A stretch of 64,000 bases of DNA from Undaria pinnatifida (GCA_012845835.1 JABAKD010000029.1:1487970-1551969), one strand, 5' to 3'. Shown: positions 48,201 through 57,710, numbered from the stretch's first letter. Notes: generated by a model from the sequence alone, not told the origin. Program-made: numbers and translations.

Positions 48201-51200
48201 AGCCAAATTGTTTCCCCCTTTGTTACGAGTATGATACCATACACAATGCCATACACTCCGCGAAAGACGTTTTAATTTCGCGCGAACACGAGGTTCTGAT
48301 TTTCACCCCGCTAATAAGTGTACCAGGTACCTTTTTCCGAGATCGCCGACGCCGGATTATACGTCCGCCGCCGCGGACCACGACCGCGTACAAGTTGACG
48401 ACAGTTACAAATATCCCGGGCGTTTCACAGGTCGGATCACACTTTTCGCGGGTCGGATCGAGTCAGGGTGACCCGAACCGACCCGTGAGATTTGAAAGCT
48501 ACCTGACCCAACCCGAAGGCCGGATCATGACCCGCGAAAACCCCTGCAAATATCTTGCTGCGCGAGTAGGGTTGGTAATCAACCAAAAAACGGGCTTGAT
48601 ATGATATGATGTTGGATTATTTTGTTTTTTTTGCTGGATTAAATCTTGATTGCTTGAGTGTTCGTCTTATGTGGCGCGTACTGTAGTATGGCATACTAAA
48701 AATAAAACCTGCCACAGGTCTATTTTTTCATGATACTTTAGCATGGTGGTGCTGAAACCAATACGATTTATTCATACAGTAGAAGACATACCAGGTACAT
48801 TTTTTTGTATAGATTGTATACTGGGAATTCTCAAGCCCATATATAACATACTTACATAGCGTTTTAGTATGCTATTACACTAAAAACCATTTACGTTACT
48901 GCGTGGCGTTTTAACATCCCGTACTAAAAACCGTAACGCTAGAATAGTCAAATATATCAAGGACAAGTCGATTTGATGATTAGAAAGAAATAATCATAAT
49001 TTCAGAACATTATTTATCATGATTATTTTGTTGATTTCTGACGCTATGCGCGAGCTCCTAGCGACAACTATATACATTTTTTTTTTCGTACGGCATTGTT
49101 TTGTTTCTCCGTTCGCAGGACGCTTCGGGGCGACGTCGAAACCGACGAAGGGGCCGGTAAAGACCAAGATCAAGGGGAAAGGAGGAGGGTACCTCTTGAG
49201 GTGAGCCGGTCACAGCACACGCCTAAAGAAACATGACGCCCTTTCCCATGAATAGACTAGAGGCTAAACGCCCTTGTCTTTGGGGTTCTAGGTTTTTACC
49301 TGGAATCCATTATGCAAGCAACTAAACGTTTATAAGCGCTTACCGAAGTAGCCGGTGAAGGCGAAGGTGAAAGGACGGTACCTCTTGGGGTGGTCCAGCC
49401 AAGCTATGCGGCGCTTGACTCTGATTTTGCGCTGCTTCGCTGAAAACGAGCGGGCCGTACAACCAACGAGCCATGCGCCGAATCCATTTTACAACTAGCT
49501 CACCGTACAACCAAATCGACCGAACAACCAAACCGACCGAACAACCCACCCGCCGTACAACCAAACCGACCGTTCAACCAACTCGCCTCCCCAACTAACA
49601 GACCGTACAACAACCGACCGCACATCCAACCGACCGTACAGCCGCCCACCGCCGTAGAACCAAAACGACCGACAACCAACCGACCGATCAAATACCCCAC
49701 CGAAGCACCGAAACTGACCATACGCCCAACCGACGTGTACAACCAATTGACTGTACAACCAACCGACGGTACCAACAACCGACCGTACAACCAACACTTG
49801 CGCTACTTGGCTATAACCCAAACGCCTGTTCAACCAGATTTTTGCGCTGCTTCGCTGTGCCTCAACCGACCGTAAACCAACCTTTCGCGCAGCTTCGATG
49901 TAAACCAACCGGCCGTACAGCCAACCAACCTTGGCGCTGCTTCCCTGAATATCAAAGCCACCTCACTCTCTCCGTTTCGCTCTGTTTCTGGCCTCTCTGT
50001 TTTTTTTCGACTACTCGATTAATCCACTTTGTGCTGCATCGCTGTAAACCAACTGACCGTACCACCACCCTGCCGCTGCTTTTTTCCGTGCTCCGCTGTA
50101 AACTAACCCACCGTACAACCTACCGCCCTGGTGTAATCAAACCAATCAGCAACAAGTCCTCGTCACCGAGGGGCTCGGCAAGAGGAGGTAGCATCACCAG
50201 CGGCCCCAGAGGTACCCCCGCAACGATCGGCACCCGAGGAGGACCCGGCAGCGCTACCGCAGCAAGCAAAGGGGGCGCGGCAGCAGCGAGTGGCCCTCGC
50301 GGAGGGGATGGGTCTGTCGGTGTGGGCCCCCGCGGGGGGGTGGTAGTAGCCAACGGACCCAGAGGGGGGGGTACTTCAAGTGGGGGAAAAGGACTCGGGG
50401 TTTCCAGTGTAGCTAGAGGAGGCGGGGTGTCCGGTGGGGCGAGGGGAGGCGGGGCTACTCGCGGCGGTAGTAAAACGAGCTCGGCGGCGATCGGTGGGGT
50501 TGGGCCGAGAGGGGGAGCGGGGGGTGCGGCGAGCGGTGGGAAGGGGAAGGGATTGTCGGGCGGGGGGTCGGCTTTGAAGCGAAGCGCGGTGGCGCACTTG
50601 GCTAACCTTAAGCGAGCGAGAGTGGACGAGGATGATTCGATGAGAAGGACTCCTGTCAACGAGGCGAGTTCCGTGTTTTTTTCGGTGTTTTTTATCTTGT
50701 TTTCGGCAGTTTTGGTACGTCGCACGGAACCGCTGAGAGAGGGTCGTGTGGTTCCGAATTCATGTCGCCTCCGACTTGTGTGCCGTATCCTACGCCGAGC
50801 TTCAAACTCCCGAAGTCATTGCGCCCTTGCTTTCCTCTTTGCCCCTGTAGTTTCGATCGTGGTTCCTCATTGGTGCGGTGCGTTGCCAGATGACCATACC
50901 TGCTCTTAGGTGGGACCCCGCGCTGTCCCGGGATAGTACGTTACTCCGTAGGGCGAGAGCGTGACTATTAGTAGCGATTTTCACCGCACTAAACTGGGGC
51001 CGCACTAAAGGGTACCGCACGAAAAGGGTACACGCGTGCTGAGGTAGAGATGTATCTTTTTTTGGCTGAGGCTCCTTCCTCACTCAACCTCTTTAGAGCC
51101 CCAAAACCCTTCCCTATACTAAATTCAAGTAAAATTGTCCCCAAAAAGGCTTTCCAGCTGTAAAGCTCTATATCCGGCCCAAGAAACTGAGTTGGAGAAA

Positions 51201-54200
51201 AATGTAAGTACTACCCGATGAACGATCCCATGGCCTAGCTCGGGATGAAACGAAAAATACTGCAAAGCAAGAGCGTGAAATTCCGATGATTTCGGGTTAA
51301 GGGGCCCCGTCTTTCAAAAACGATTAAGCATCAAAATGCTACTTCTATCCGTGGCACGCGTCGGCTAGCGTACTATTAATAAAGCGGGACCACCGGTGTA
51401 TGTGCGCCCGACCCCACGACCGTTGTTTCGGGTGGCGAGCGGTGTTTGCGGTGAACGTTATCTTGTACAGACGGGGGCCCGATGTAAGGCCGCTTGGAAC
51501 AGGCCAGTAGTGTTCGCTCTTTTTTATTTTCGCACCGCTCTTATCTTCAGTCGGGTATGGTATACCAGGTTGTAGTAGTGTTGCTGTTGTTCTCACACTA
51601 ACTCGCACAATCAAGTCCGTGGTAGCAGGACAGGCTCCAGCCACTCTGGAGAATAAAAATACCCCAGGCAAAAGATAAAGCCAACCGAAAGTGGTACGCG
51701 TATAATACATCACATTAATAGTTGGTCGATCTCACAGCTGTAGTGTATTTTTTCATTTTTTCTAATATATCAAGCGCTCAGTGCTGGCCCCACGAGGTAG
51801 CCTGAGCGTCCCGGGAAACGGATGGCCATGTACGGCTCAAGCTTTTCGTAATGCCCGTTCTAACACGTTGACTCTTCTGGGGAATCGACGCTTCCGCGAT
51901 TTTCTTGATTGCTGTAGTTGATTTTGGTGGGAAGGTCGCGATTTCGATTCCTTCTACGATCGTTTTTTTCTTTTGTGTGTATTTTTTTTCTACGTTGTAA
52001 ATAGGTTGACATGCGCGTTCGTTATGGTTGGAAAGTCGCAGCTTCGAATCCTTCTGCGAGTTTTTTTTTTTTTTTCGTGTATTTTTTTTTTACGTTTCAC
52101 TGCAGGTTTGATGTAGTAGTAGTATACGCTAGTAACCTATCTTTCTTGCGGTGATGTACGTATCGTTGGTACCATCATTCCCATCGATATGTTTTTGCTG
52201 CTATTATAAAGACGTATTAGATAGATACATACGTTAATATGTTTGTGCTTGCACCATATATTATTTATGTTGGTGCAGCAGAGACGCTGAAGGCTCCGAT
52301 TTAGACCAGGTTTTGAGCCGTGTTCGAAATAGGTCGAGCTGACGTCCACTTCTCGACGCGCTGTTTCCTGGACGTGCCTCACCTTCCTCGACTCTCCCGA
52401 CCCTGCCGGGATCGGTGTCGGTCGTTAGCGTCGTTTCTCTGCGGGGGTGCTCTACTTGCTTTTTGGTCAAAATATCAATTTGTCTGTTCGTACTTACAGA
52501 TGCATGTCAACCTGATAGAAAATCACATATAAGAACATGAGCATAAACGGTTGGGCTGTTGTCGCATTGATGACGTCGTCCGTGGTTCGAGTCCGGGATC
52601 CTTTTTTTTGTGAGATGTCCTTTTTTTTTGTTCCGGTGTTGAAAAACTGGCACGATCATGATTGAGGTGCGTTTTAGGCTGTGCAATCGAGGAGTAGGTT
52701 TTTTTCTTCCTGTTAGGCGCCGTGTGTGGAGATAACAACGCATGGTTAGAAGGTAGCTGGCACTCCTTGAGAATGTAATAGGAAGGTCGTAGGTTCGATT
52801 CCAGGAGTGCTTCCAGTTTTCTGTTTTTTGTATACCGTGTTTTTTTCATACTTTTTTGCTGTGCTCCGCCGTGTATGAGTGGTTTCACAACACAGGGTAC
52901 CTGAACCTGATATATTAATTATATGCTGCTGTACGCTGCTGTACGACGTACGGGTATGTGTTTGTATATACCTGCCATGCATTTCTGCTGCTGCTGCCCG
53001 GCTGTTGCTGCAGCTGCAGTGCTGCTGCGTACCGCTTCTATTCGTCATCGTATGTATGGCGGATGACGTACTGCAGTTTTTGCTGTGGTTTATTGCACGT
53101 GATTGACACGATTTATTTGTCATGTACATTTTGGCAGTACTGTCGAATGTTCAGCCTCGAATTACCTATAATCCTACAGTGATGATGCATGTCAAGCATC
53201 GTCGAAATTACGGGCATGCGCGGACCTAAGGCGGGCGGCAGCCCGCCGCGGCGAAGCCCCGTTGGTACCAGGTATGTATTTGTGGGTCAACTACTAAAAG
53301 CCGTTGCGTTCCAGCAGCCGCTATATTTTGTCCCCCTCGAAACGGGCTTTGTAACTTCCGTACTTGGAGTGATTAAATAATTCAAGACTGAACGTCTCTA
53401 TCACCCTGTTGATCCTGGTGCATACTAGCTAGCGCAAAGGGGAGTCGTCGACCTATATCCTTCATGAGGACATACACCCCATAAAACGCGCAATCGGAGT
53501 ACATATCACACATAGCTTGCAAATATGAGTTTCGTCGGAATCCTCGATCTCACAGCTGCAGTGTATTTTAATTTATTTGTAAGAATTGCTGTCGTAGTTG
53601 GGTTTATTGTTGCTGGACACAGTGTTCAGTGGTGGCAAGGTTAACCGACTTCGATGTTGTCGCTTTTAAGATTTTCTTCTGACGTACTGCTGTACGAATT
53701 TTTCGGGGACACTGCACTGCTTGGAAATAGAGTGGGCACGCGTTTTTCAGGGGTGACCAGATAGAGTCGCCCTTTTAGAGCTGAAGCATCCATCCTACAC
53801 TGTTTCCAAGAGGTTTCTACCGAAAAAACGTGGGCGAACTTCTGCTAAGGTTATTCGTGTCTAAACCTCCCACAGAAAGACCAAATATCGTACGCTAAAG
53901 AACACTAAAAAAGATCACCCTGATCCGCGCGATTGCTTTCACGAAGCGTCACCCGTGTCGGCCATCCATCTAAGAAATCCTTGCCATGCATGGCATATTG
54001 TACGATTCATGAGATAATTCATCTAATGCCATGTCTATTCTGTAGCTGACTTGATCTACATAAGAGCCGTCCCTAACCGCTCCGATGTTATCGCTTTTCC
54101 TTCTACTTTTGTTTCGTTTCGCTGGCGCTCCAGAGAGGAGGAGCCTCGGCAGGAGGCGCGGGCGGGGGTGCGGGCAGAGGAGGTAAGATAGCGGGAGGTG

Positions 54201-56538
54201 GGGCGGGGGGGGGGGGAGCCGTTGGCGATTGCAATCGGCGGAAGAGCGGGCGCGCGCGGAAGCGAAAGGTGCTGGACGGCCAAGCGGACGATGAGGACGA
54301 CTTGGATGACGACTACCAAAGTGAGCATGCATTTACAGCAAGCACTTGCTGGCAAAGATGACATTTTTTGTGTCGTAGGTGACTGGTCTTTTTTGAAAAA
54401 GGCCAAGGCCCCTTTTATGATATTTTTCAGAGGTTTTCACGGGCCATGACCCGGTCCACGGGTCGGGTCACGAGGTTTTCGAGTCGGGCCGGGTTAGGTG
54501 GTGTTCGAAATCTTACGGTTAGTGGGTGAGCTTGCGCAAGTCCCACACTACCCGGAATGATGCCGTTCCGGGTGATTCATCTCCTCCGCACCTAATCCCC
54601 AGGGGTCAGGTCGGGTCGACATACTCATGCATCCGTGCACAACGGCAGCTTGCGCTGCTGGAGTAGTAACGGGGACCGCCGGCAGGGCCAGCTCGGGCTA
54701 TCGCTACCACAGGAACTGAAGGATACGCCAGCTACCTCTGGATTGCGAATGCAATTGAGATAAATTGACACACGACGTGTATGAAAAATACGTGGAAGTG
54801 TGGTTAGCTTAACCCTTATTTTCCCCCGTCCGCGGGAAGATTAAAACAAAAAAAAACTTACGGGTCGGGTCGAGTCGGGTCAGGAGGTTTTCAAATATCA
54901 CGGGTCGGGCCGGGTCCACCCTGACCCGATCCGACCCGCGAGAGCCGATCTGAACCTTGAAAAAGACGTGGTGTTTTGTCCTCACTCAACGTGTTTGTTT
55001 TAGTCCAGGCCTATTTGGACGGTAACATACCTGATACTAGGTTTTGTGCTAGTTTTTGTGTAGAGGGTGGTCTGTGAAGGGATCAAACAACGGTTTGCAT
55101 AGCATTTTTGCTGGCGGCAGCTTTAGTCAGGGATAGGGGGACACATGCTCCGGTAGAGGTGTACCTTTTTTTTCTGAGGCTCATAATCTATTGAGGAGGA
55201 GCTCTGTACCCCTCTGCGGCAAAAACTGATTGTTAGTAAAATGAAAGCGCATTCTAACGAATCAAAATCCATTACCTACTGCAGGTATACCGAAAAATAG
55301 TACCTGTTGGTAGTGCGAAGCAAGAATAACCTCCCAATGGTTTTGGGTGAAAGGAGCTACGCCATGCAGAAAATGTTTTAGCCGAAAAGTGGTGTATCTT
55401 ACTACGTCTGTCGTAGCACGCGTCCGGGGCTTTTTTTCAGGGATTTTCACGGGTCAGATCTCTTCTCGCGGGTCGGATCGGGTCAAGATGACCCGACCCG
55501 ACCCGACCCGACCCGACCCGACCCGCGAGATTTTGAAAACTTTCTGACCCGATCCGACCCAATCCGTGAGTTTGCCAGTACCTCCTTACCCCGCCCGACT
55601 CGACCCGCGAGTTTTCGAAACCTTCCTGATCCGACCCGCGGGCCGGATCATGATCCGTGAATAGCCCTCCCTATTTTGGCCCTAACAGATTATACTACAC
55701 TGCTGTTTTCTACAAGGCGTCTTTGCTTGACGGGGGGTTGTTGTAAGGCAGTGTGTCCACGCTCTACGGGCGACGTGCTATACGCCTCGGTTTGTTCCCG
55801 TGTGTTGGCGTACTAGATCGCGAGGGGTACGGCCTTTCTATGCTGCCTCCGTCCCTCCGATTGTACACGACAGCTCTTGTGCAGTTGAGAGTTAAGAACC
55901 ATGGCCTCGAATTTTGCGCGAAACGTAAGAAAATCGCTTTTTTACGCTGACAATTGTGTGGAACGCACCCTGCCTCTTGAGAAATTGAGCCTAACCCACA
56001 AGAAGAGCTTTTTAGTCGCTACACTTTTGGTGGGGGGGCGGAGTACTTGGAATTCGTGTAGGAGTTTATCTCCAGTAGTAAAAGAGTGAAATGGTATCGC
56101 GCACTATTGTTGTCCCTCTTGAGGCGGCATTTACTGCTGTCACACTGCCTGTGGCTCCAAAGGTGCTAGGGTTACCCAAACCTTGAAAGAGCGATACATT
56201 GGTACTTTCCGTAGGTCCAAGCCTCCCCCCCGTTCTCCCTTGCCGCCGTCCGATTGCCTGTTTTGTTTATTTATTTATTTTTTCTTGTCGTCCCATGTGT
56301 TATTCTGTAGCATCGTTGCATTTGTTCTCCAGCTCCCTTCATCCCTTTTCCCTTACGCTCTGATCCGGGTTCGCATGTAAGGTGTTGCGCTGCGGGTTTG
56401 CCTCCACCTCATCACACCGCGCTCCGCTGACCCCCCTCTACACTCACCCTTGCCCTTCTTCGCTTGTGTCGGTGAAAAATACGTTATTTTTTCTGTCGCG
56501 CAGGCGGTCCACACCATCAGTACCACCACCGACGGTAA
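39180..56538 (+). CDS. Two-domain MYB/SANT protein with RGG-rich tail
   Basis: Exons: optional 39180-39251; 41149-41247 (or 41155-41247 if spliced to the optional exon); 44566-44646; 45850-45954; 46664-46780; 47278-47542; 49119-49200; 50150 to about 50672; 54134-54320; 56504-56538. Phases agree across junctions, but the donor of the RGG exon is uncertain. The first domain (HEEHSAFLDGMERYG, WEKIAQAVGSGRSAKEV, MHAHDYFVNLQ) matches the SHAQKYF-type MYB, with Phe where the first Trp is usual. The second (DWTFEQDMVFEHAMAEFD, then PLRWLKVASLLPGKNHEDV, then HRYQRLIYDVHKIE) matches the RADIALIS/DIVARICATA-type SANT. Then come basic and Gly-rich regions, an NLS (RKSGRARKRK), an Asp-rich stretch and a short His-rich end. 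It is probably a nuclear DNA-binding regulator. A ZRF1/DNAJC2-like double SANT is an alternative, but no J domain is seen. Confidence 0.8.
40130..41165. repeat. Degenerate tandem repeat (GACAGCGCACGTTTTCCC)
   Basis: About seven diverged copies of a unit of roughly 100-150 bp each contain GACAGCGCACGTTTTCCCTT, GCTTGACATGTCTCCT and often GGCATGAAATGAAGC with TTTTAGC. The last copy runs directly into the start of the first MYB exon, so the candidate ATG at 41149 is repeat-derived sequence. Confidence 0.75.
41149..44646 (+). CDS. SHAQKYF-like MYB domain, exons 41149-41247 and 44566-44646
   Basis: The first exon encodes 33 residues beginning MKPFSHEEHSAFLDGMERYG and ending WEKIAQ at CAG|GTCAGA. 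The second, after TTGTCTCAG, encodes AVGSGRSAKEVRMHAHDYF followed by VNLQMVTQ and ends at CAG|GTGGGG. The 3.3-kb intron between them splits the recognition helix region and contains a TRIM element. HAHDYF stands where plant proteins have HAQKYF, so the signature is changed at two positions. Confidence 0.8.
41354..41545 (+). repeat. Dispersed repeat family R1 copy
   Basis: It runs ATGAAAAAACACACTTCAGC, TGTGAGATCGACC, then GCTTTGCAAGGTGCGTGTGA, TACTTCAATCGCGCG, GATACAGGTCGGTGAGTCCC and GGGTCAACAG. The same order is found at 62428-62640 (plus) and 53395-53572 (minus), and a short end fragment lies at 51722-51760 (minus). Confidence 0.85.
42505..42650 (+). repeat. (GTT)n plus CACTCTGGAG repeat, partner of 51575-51715
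   Basis: Nine GTT triplets are followed by CTCACATTAACTCGCATAAT, CAAGTCCGTGG, CAGGATAGGCTCCAGTCACT, CTGGAG and AATACCCCAGG. The copy at 51575-51715 has the same order and orientation. Confidence 0.8.
43604..43873 (-). repeat. LTR of TRIM (3' LTR in minus-strand reading)
   Basis: It is a direct repeat of 44044-44313. It contains a perfect 11-bp hairpin, AGATCGGAGGC-GCGT-GCCTCCGATCT (43741-43766). Confidence 0.85.
44044..44313 (-). repeat. LTR of TRIM (5' LTR in minus-strand reading)
   Basis: It is a direct repeat of 43604-43873, with the same hairpin at 44181-44206. The adjacent primer-binding site is on its left side in window coordinates. Confidence 0.85.
45025..45345 (+). mobile_element. 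tRNA-derived SINE, copy F
   Basis: The head has an A-box-like TGGATTAGTAGGTG (about 45039) and a B-box-like GGTTCAAGTCTCACC (about 45082). The body reads GCGCGAGAGCGTGAGT, AATGCCGAACCCTGTGCGCG, a G13 tract and TGTGACCACGGCTTGTCC. It lies in the MYB intron between 44647 and 45849. Confidence 0.7.
45850..46780 (+). CDS. RADIALIS-like SANT domain, exons 45850-45954 and 46664-46780
   Basis: The first exon (35 codons) contains DWTFEQDMVFEHAMAEFDET and ends ACG|GTCAGT. The second (39 codons) follows GTGTGCAG and contains PLRWLKVASLLPGKNHEDV, then HRYQRLIYDVHKIENAMP, then GTATGA. The two core Trp residues, the FE-A-A-FD pattern, RW, the VA-PGK motif, the DV-RY pattern and the terminal DV-IE pattern all match the plant RADIALIS/DIVARICATA N-terminal domain. 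Confidence 0.85.
47278..47542 (+). CDS. MYB gene exon: basic, Gly-rich linker
   Basis: It follows ACAACAG, starts MEIKYKAPKAGKSLLAKVAA, and contains a long Gly/Ser stretch followed by KAPRVKGQGKGKL. It ends in phase 1 at GAAG|GTAACC and joins the exon at 49119. It is probably a disordered basic linker. Confidence 0.7.
48430..48545. repeat. ACCCG-rich dispersed element, degenerate
   Basis: CAGGTCGGATCACACTTTTC, GCGGGTCGGATCGAGTCAGG, GTGACCCGAACCGACCCGTG and AGATTTGAAAGCTACCTGACC follow the same order as the copies at 28960 and 55440. Confidence 0.8.
49119..49200 (+). CDS. MYB gene exon: short Lys/Gly segment
   Basis: The 82-bp exon lies between CGTTCGCAG and TTGAG|GTGAGC, phase 1 in and phase 2 out. 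It encodes GRFGATSKPTKGPVKTKIKG then KGGGYLL. It is confirmed mainly by frame continuity; a degraded copy of it lies 150 bp downstream. Confidence 0.7.
49340..49410 (+). pseudogene. Degraded duplicate of the 49119-49200 exon
   Basis: ACCGAAGTAGCCGGTGAAGG, CGAAGGTGAAAGG and ACGGTACCTCTTGGGGTGGT parallel the exon's ACCGACGAAGGGGCCGGTAA, AGGGGAAAGG and GGTACCTCTTGAGGTGAG. The copy has deletions and a changed donor, and is probably not used. Confidence 0.6.
49455..50125. repeat. Degenerate CCGTACAACCAACCGA minisatellite
   Basis: Dozens of imperfect copies of CCGTACAACCAA and CCGACCG are interspersed with TTGCGCTGCTTCGCTG blocks (a second, longer period of about 40-80 bp). It fills the intron immediately before the RGG exon. 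Confidence 0.9.
50150..50672 (+). CDS. MYB gene exon: Arg/Gly-rich (RGG) disordered tail
   Basis: About 174 codons, entered in phase 2 after ACCAATCAG. It is rich in GPRGG, ARGGG and Ala/Ser, then becomes basic and acidic: LKRSAVAHLANLKRARVDED. RGG-type sequences often bind nucleic acid and can drive condensate formation; that role is inferred here. The 3' edge is uncertain: possible donors are at 50655 and 50673 (phase 0) or at TTG|GTACGT about 45 bases further on. Confidence 0.65.
51345..51720. other. Intronic stretch with a repeat partner of 42505-42650
   Basis: Bases 51575-51715 repeat the CTCACACTAACTCGCACAAT, CAAGTCCGTGG, GGCTCCAGCCACTCTGGAG order of 42505-42650. The preceding sequence has no supported coding content. 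Confidence 0.6.
51930..52085 (+). repeat. Tandem B-box/T-run modules (pol III-like)
   Basis: Two modules have the order GGT(G/T)GGAA(G)GTCGC, then TTTCGATTCC or TTCGAATCC, then TTCT(A/G)CGA, then a long T run (51966-51990 and 52058-52090). The B-box-like core followed by T8 or more resembles the 3' half of a tRNA gene with a pol III terminator. Confidence 0.55.
52553..52612 (+). repeat. tRNA-like 3' half with B box and T-run
   Basis: CCGTGGTTCGAGTCCGGGAT is followed by CC and T8. No convincing A box or acceptor pairing is found upstream, so it is treated as a tRNA-derived fragment. Confidence 0.45.
52760..52810 (+). repeat. Truncated tRNA-like sequence with paired ends
   Basis: GCACTCCT at the left end pairs perfectly with AGGAGTGC at the right end, and the right side contains the B box GTAGGTTCGATTCC. 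The span is only about 51 nt, too short for a standard cytosolic tRNA. Confidence 0.4.
53395..53572 (-). repeat. Dispersed repeat family R1, inverted copy
   Basis: On the minus strand it reads ATACACTGCAGCTGTGAGAT, CGAGGATTCCGACGAAAC, CTTTGCAAGC equivalents, ACTCCGATTGCGCG, ATATAGGTCGACGACTCCCC. It lies in the MYB intron between 50673 and 54133. Confidence 0.8.
54134..54320 (+). CDS. MYB gene exon: Gly-rich, NLS, Asp-rich
   Basis: After TTTCGCTGGCGCTCCAG the frame reads RGGASAGGAGGGAGRGGKIA, more Gly, then CNRRKSGRARKRKVLDG and an Asp-rich end (DDEDDLDDDYQ). It stops at CAAA|GTGAGC in phase 1. RKSGRARKRK is a plausible nuclear localisation signal. Confidence 0.7.
54430..54960. repeat. ACCCG-rich dispersed elements, two copies
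   Basis: Copies at about 54430-54620 and 54850-54960 carry CACGGGTCGGGTC, AGGAGGTTTTC and CGGGCCGGGTT-type blocks, oriented opposite to the 28960 copy. Between them is sequence without recognised content. Confidence 0.75.
55440..55670. repeat. ACCCG-rich dispersed element, long copy
   Basis: It begins GGGATTTTCACGGGTCAGAT and includes a pure (GACCC)n run at about 55491-55523. It then has three segments with GCGAG(A), TTTTGAAAAC and CTGACCCG, and ends GCGGGCCGGATCATGATCCG near 55657. Confidence 0.85.
56504..56538 (+). CDS. Last exon of MYB gene
   Basis: After a T/C-rich tract ending GTCGCAG the frame (phase 1) reads SGPHHQYHHRR and then TAA at 56536-56538. The same spot is also a donor-like sequence (ACG|GTAAGA), so an isoform could skip the stop; one possible further exon is 60238-60259. 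Confidence 0.55.
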
Positions 56539-57579
56539 GAGCCGATCATCATCATCAAACACGCTAGCGATGCGTGGTTATGGGTGAAAAATTATGGACT
56601 GTTGTGGTATCAATATGAAGACCAATCGGTCCTTATGTTTCCGTGCAGAATGGTACGATTTTTGCCGTCGATTCTTCAGCGCTGGCACCCGTGGGACGTC
56701 GCACGTTCCTGGCTGGCGGTGATATCTGAACATGATCGTGGCGCTCTCTCCTTTGTTGTCCTTAAAAGTGCGTGACAACGACCGTGGTACTTCTTGCCCT
56801 AAGTCTCTTATCATATAGCATGAGGAAAGTGTGGTGTCTGCAAACGGTCTTGTCGCTTTTTTTGGCGCTTGTCCTTCGACGCTTTTAGAAAGCACACCCA
56901 TGTTTTTGGGTACAACTATGTGGAATTTGCGTAGGCTAACTTTTGCAGGAGGTGAAGCTTGGGAGGGCGACATTTCGGCAATAGATAGTACAACGCACAG
57001 CAGTAGCATATAGAACAGCAGGGAAGGGGGGTGGGGAGAAAGGGCGGCGAGTATGGTAGCAGTGTTGGCGAATACACGGGCATCGCTCCGCCTGTTCGTC
57101 TCCTTCGCCCCGTCTCTTCGTCGGTACCCAATTGCTGCGGTCGGTAGAGGTGTCGTTAGAAAGTTCCCAAGGGTGTGTTTTGTAGGGTACATACTCTAGA
57201 TATACCGAGGTATGGCGAATTTAGCCCGTGTAGTCTGCTGTTAGTACACACCCTTGAAAGTATCGCGTTTTTTTTTGTGTGTTTTTCGGTGTTGTTGCCC
57301 CCCTCCCCCCCCCGCTCCCGCTACGAAGCGAGTCCTTTTAATATGAAACTATTAACGAGGCACCCAAGATGTGAGGTCGAGATTTTCGTCGATGCTCGTC
57401 TTTTGCACGCTTTGTCTTATACTGCGTTTGTTTGCGAAGGCTCATGGTATGGCTTTAGCTGCGTGGGCGCGGAATCAAACGCGACGCTGAGAGGTCGCGT
57501 GGAGAGCATTCGCGATTTTGAAGTTTTTTTTTATGGGAGGGGATGGGACACTAATAGAACCGCGTGTTCTCGTGGATGT

Positions 57580-57710
57580 TTTGCACGGAAACAAGCCAAG
57601 TACAGTAACCCCGGCGTGCTGTGCTGCTGTGGTGTGCTACCAGTTTTTGACGGAAACAAGTCAAGTACAATAAGTCCTGCGTGCTGTGCTGCTGTGGTGT
57701 GTGATCGCCA
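57580..57710 (+). repeat. Two-copy direct repeat, ~65 bp
   Basis: CGGAAACAAGCCAAGTACAG with GCGTGCTGTGCTGCTGTGGT recurs about 65 bp later as CGGAAACAAGTCAAGTACAA with the same second block. Confidence 0.85.

Noticed and set aside
49455-50125. Minus-strand frames reading GRLVVRSVGC-type repeats
   Set aside because: They are translations of a CCGTACAACC minisatellite inside an intron, not a protein.
56578-57192. 204-codon minus frame with a hydrophobic stretch
   Set aside because: It overlaps T-rich and A-rich low-complexity sequence. The hydrophobic part (FYMLLLCVVLSIAEM) could be a membrane helix, but codon composition is not exon-like and no partner exons were found.
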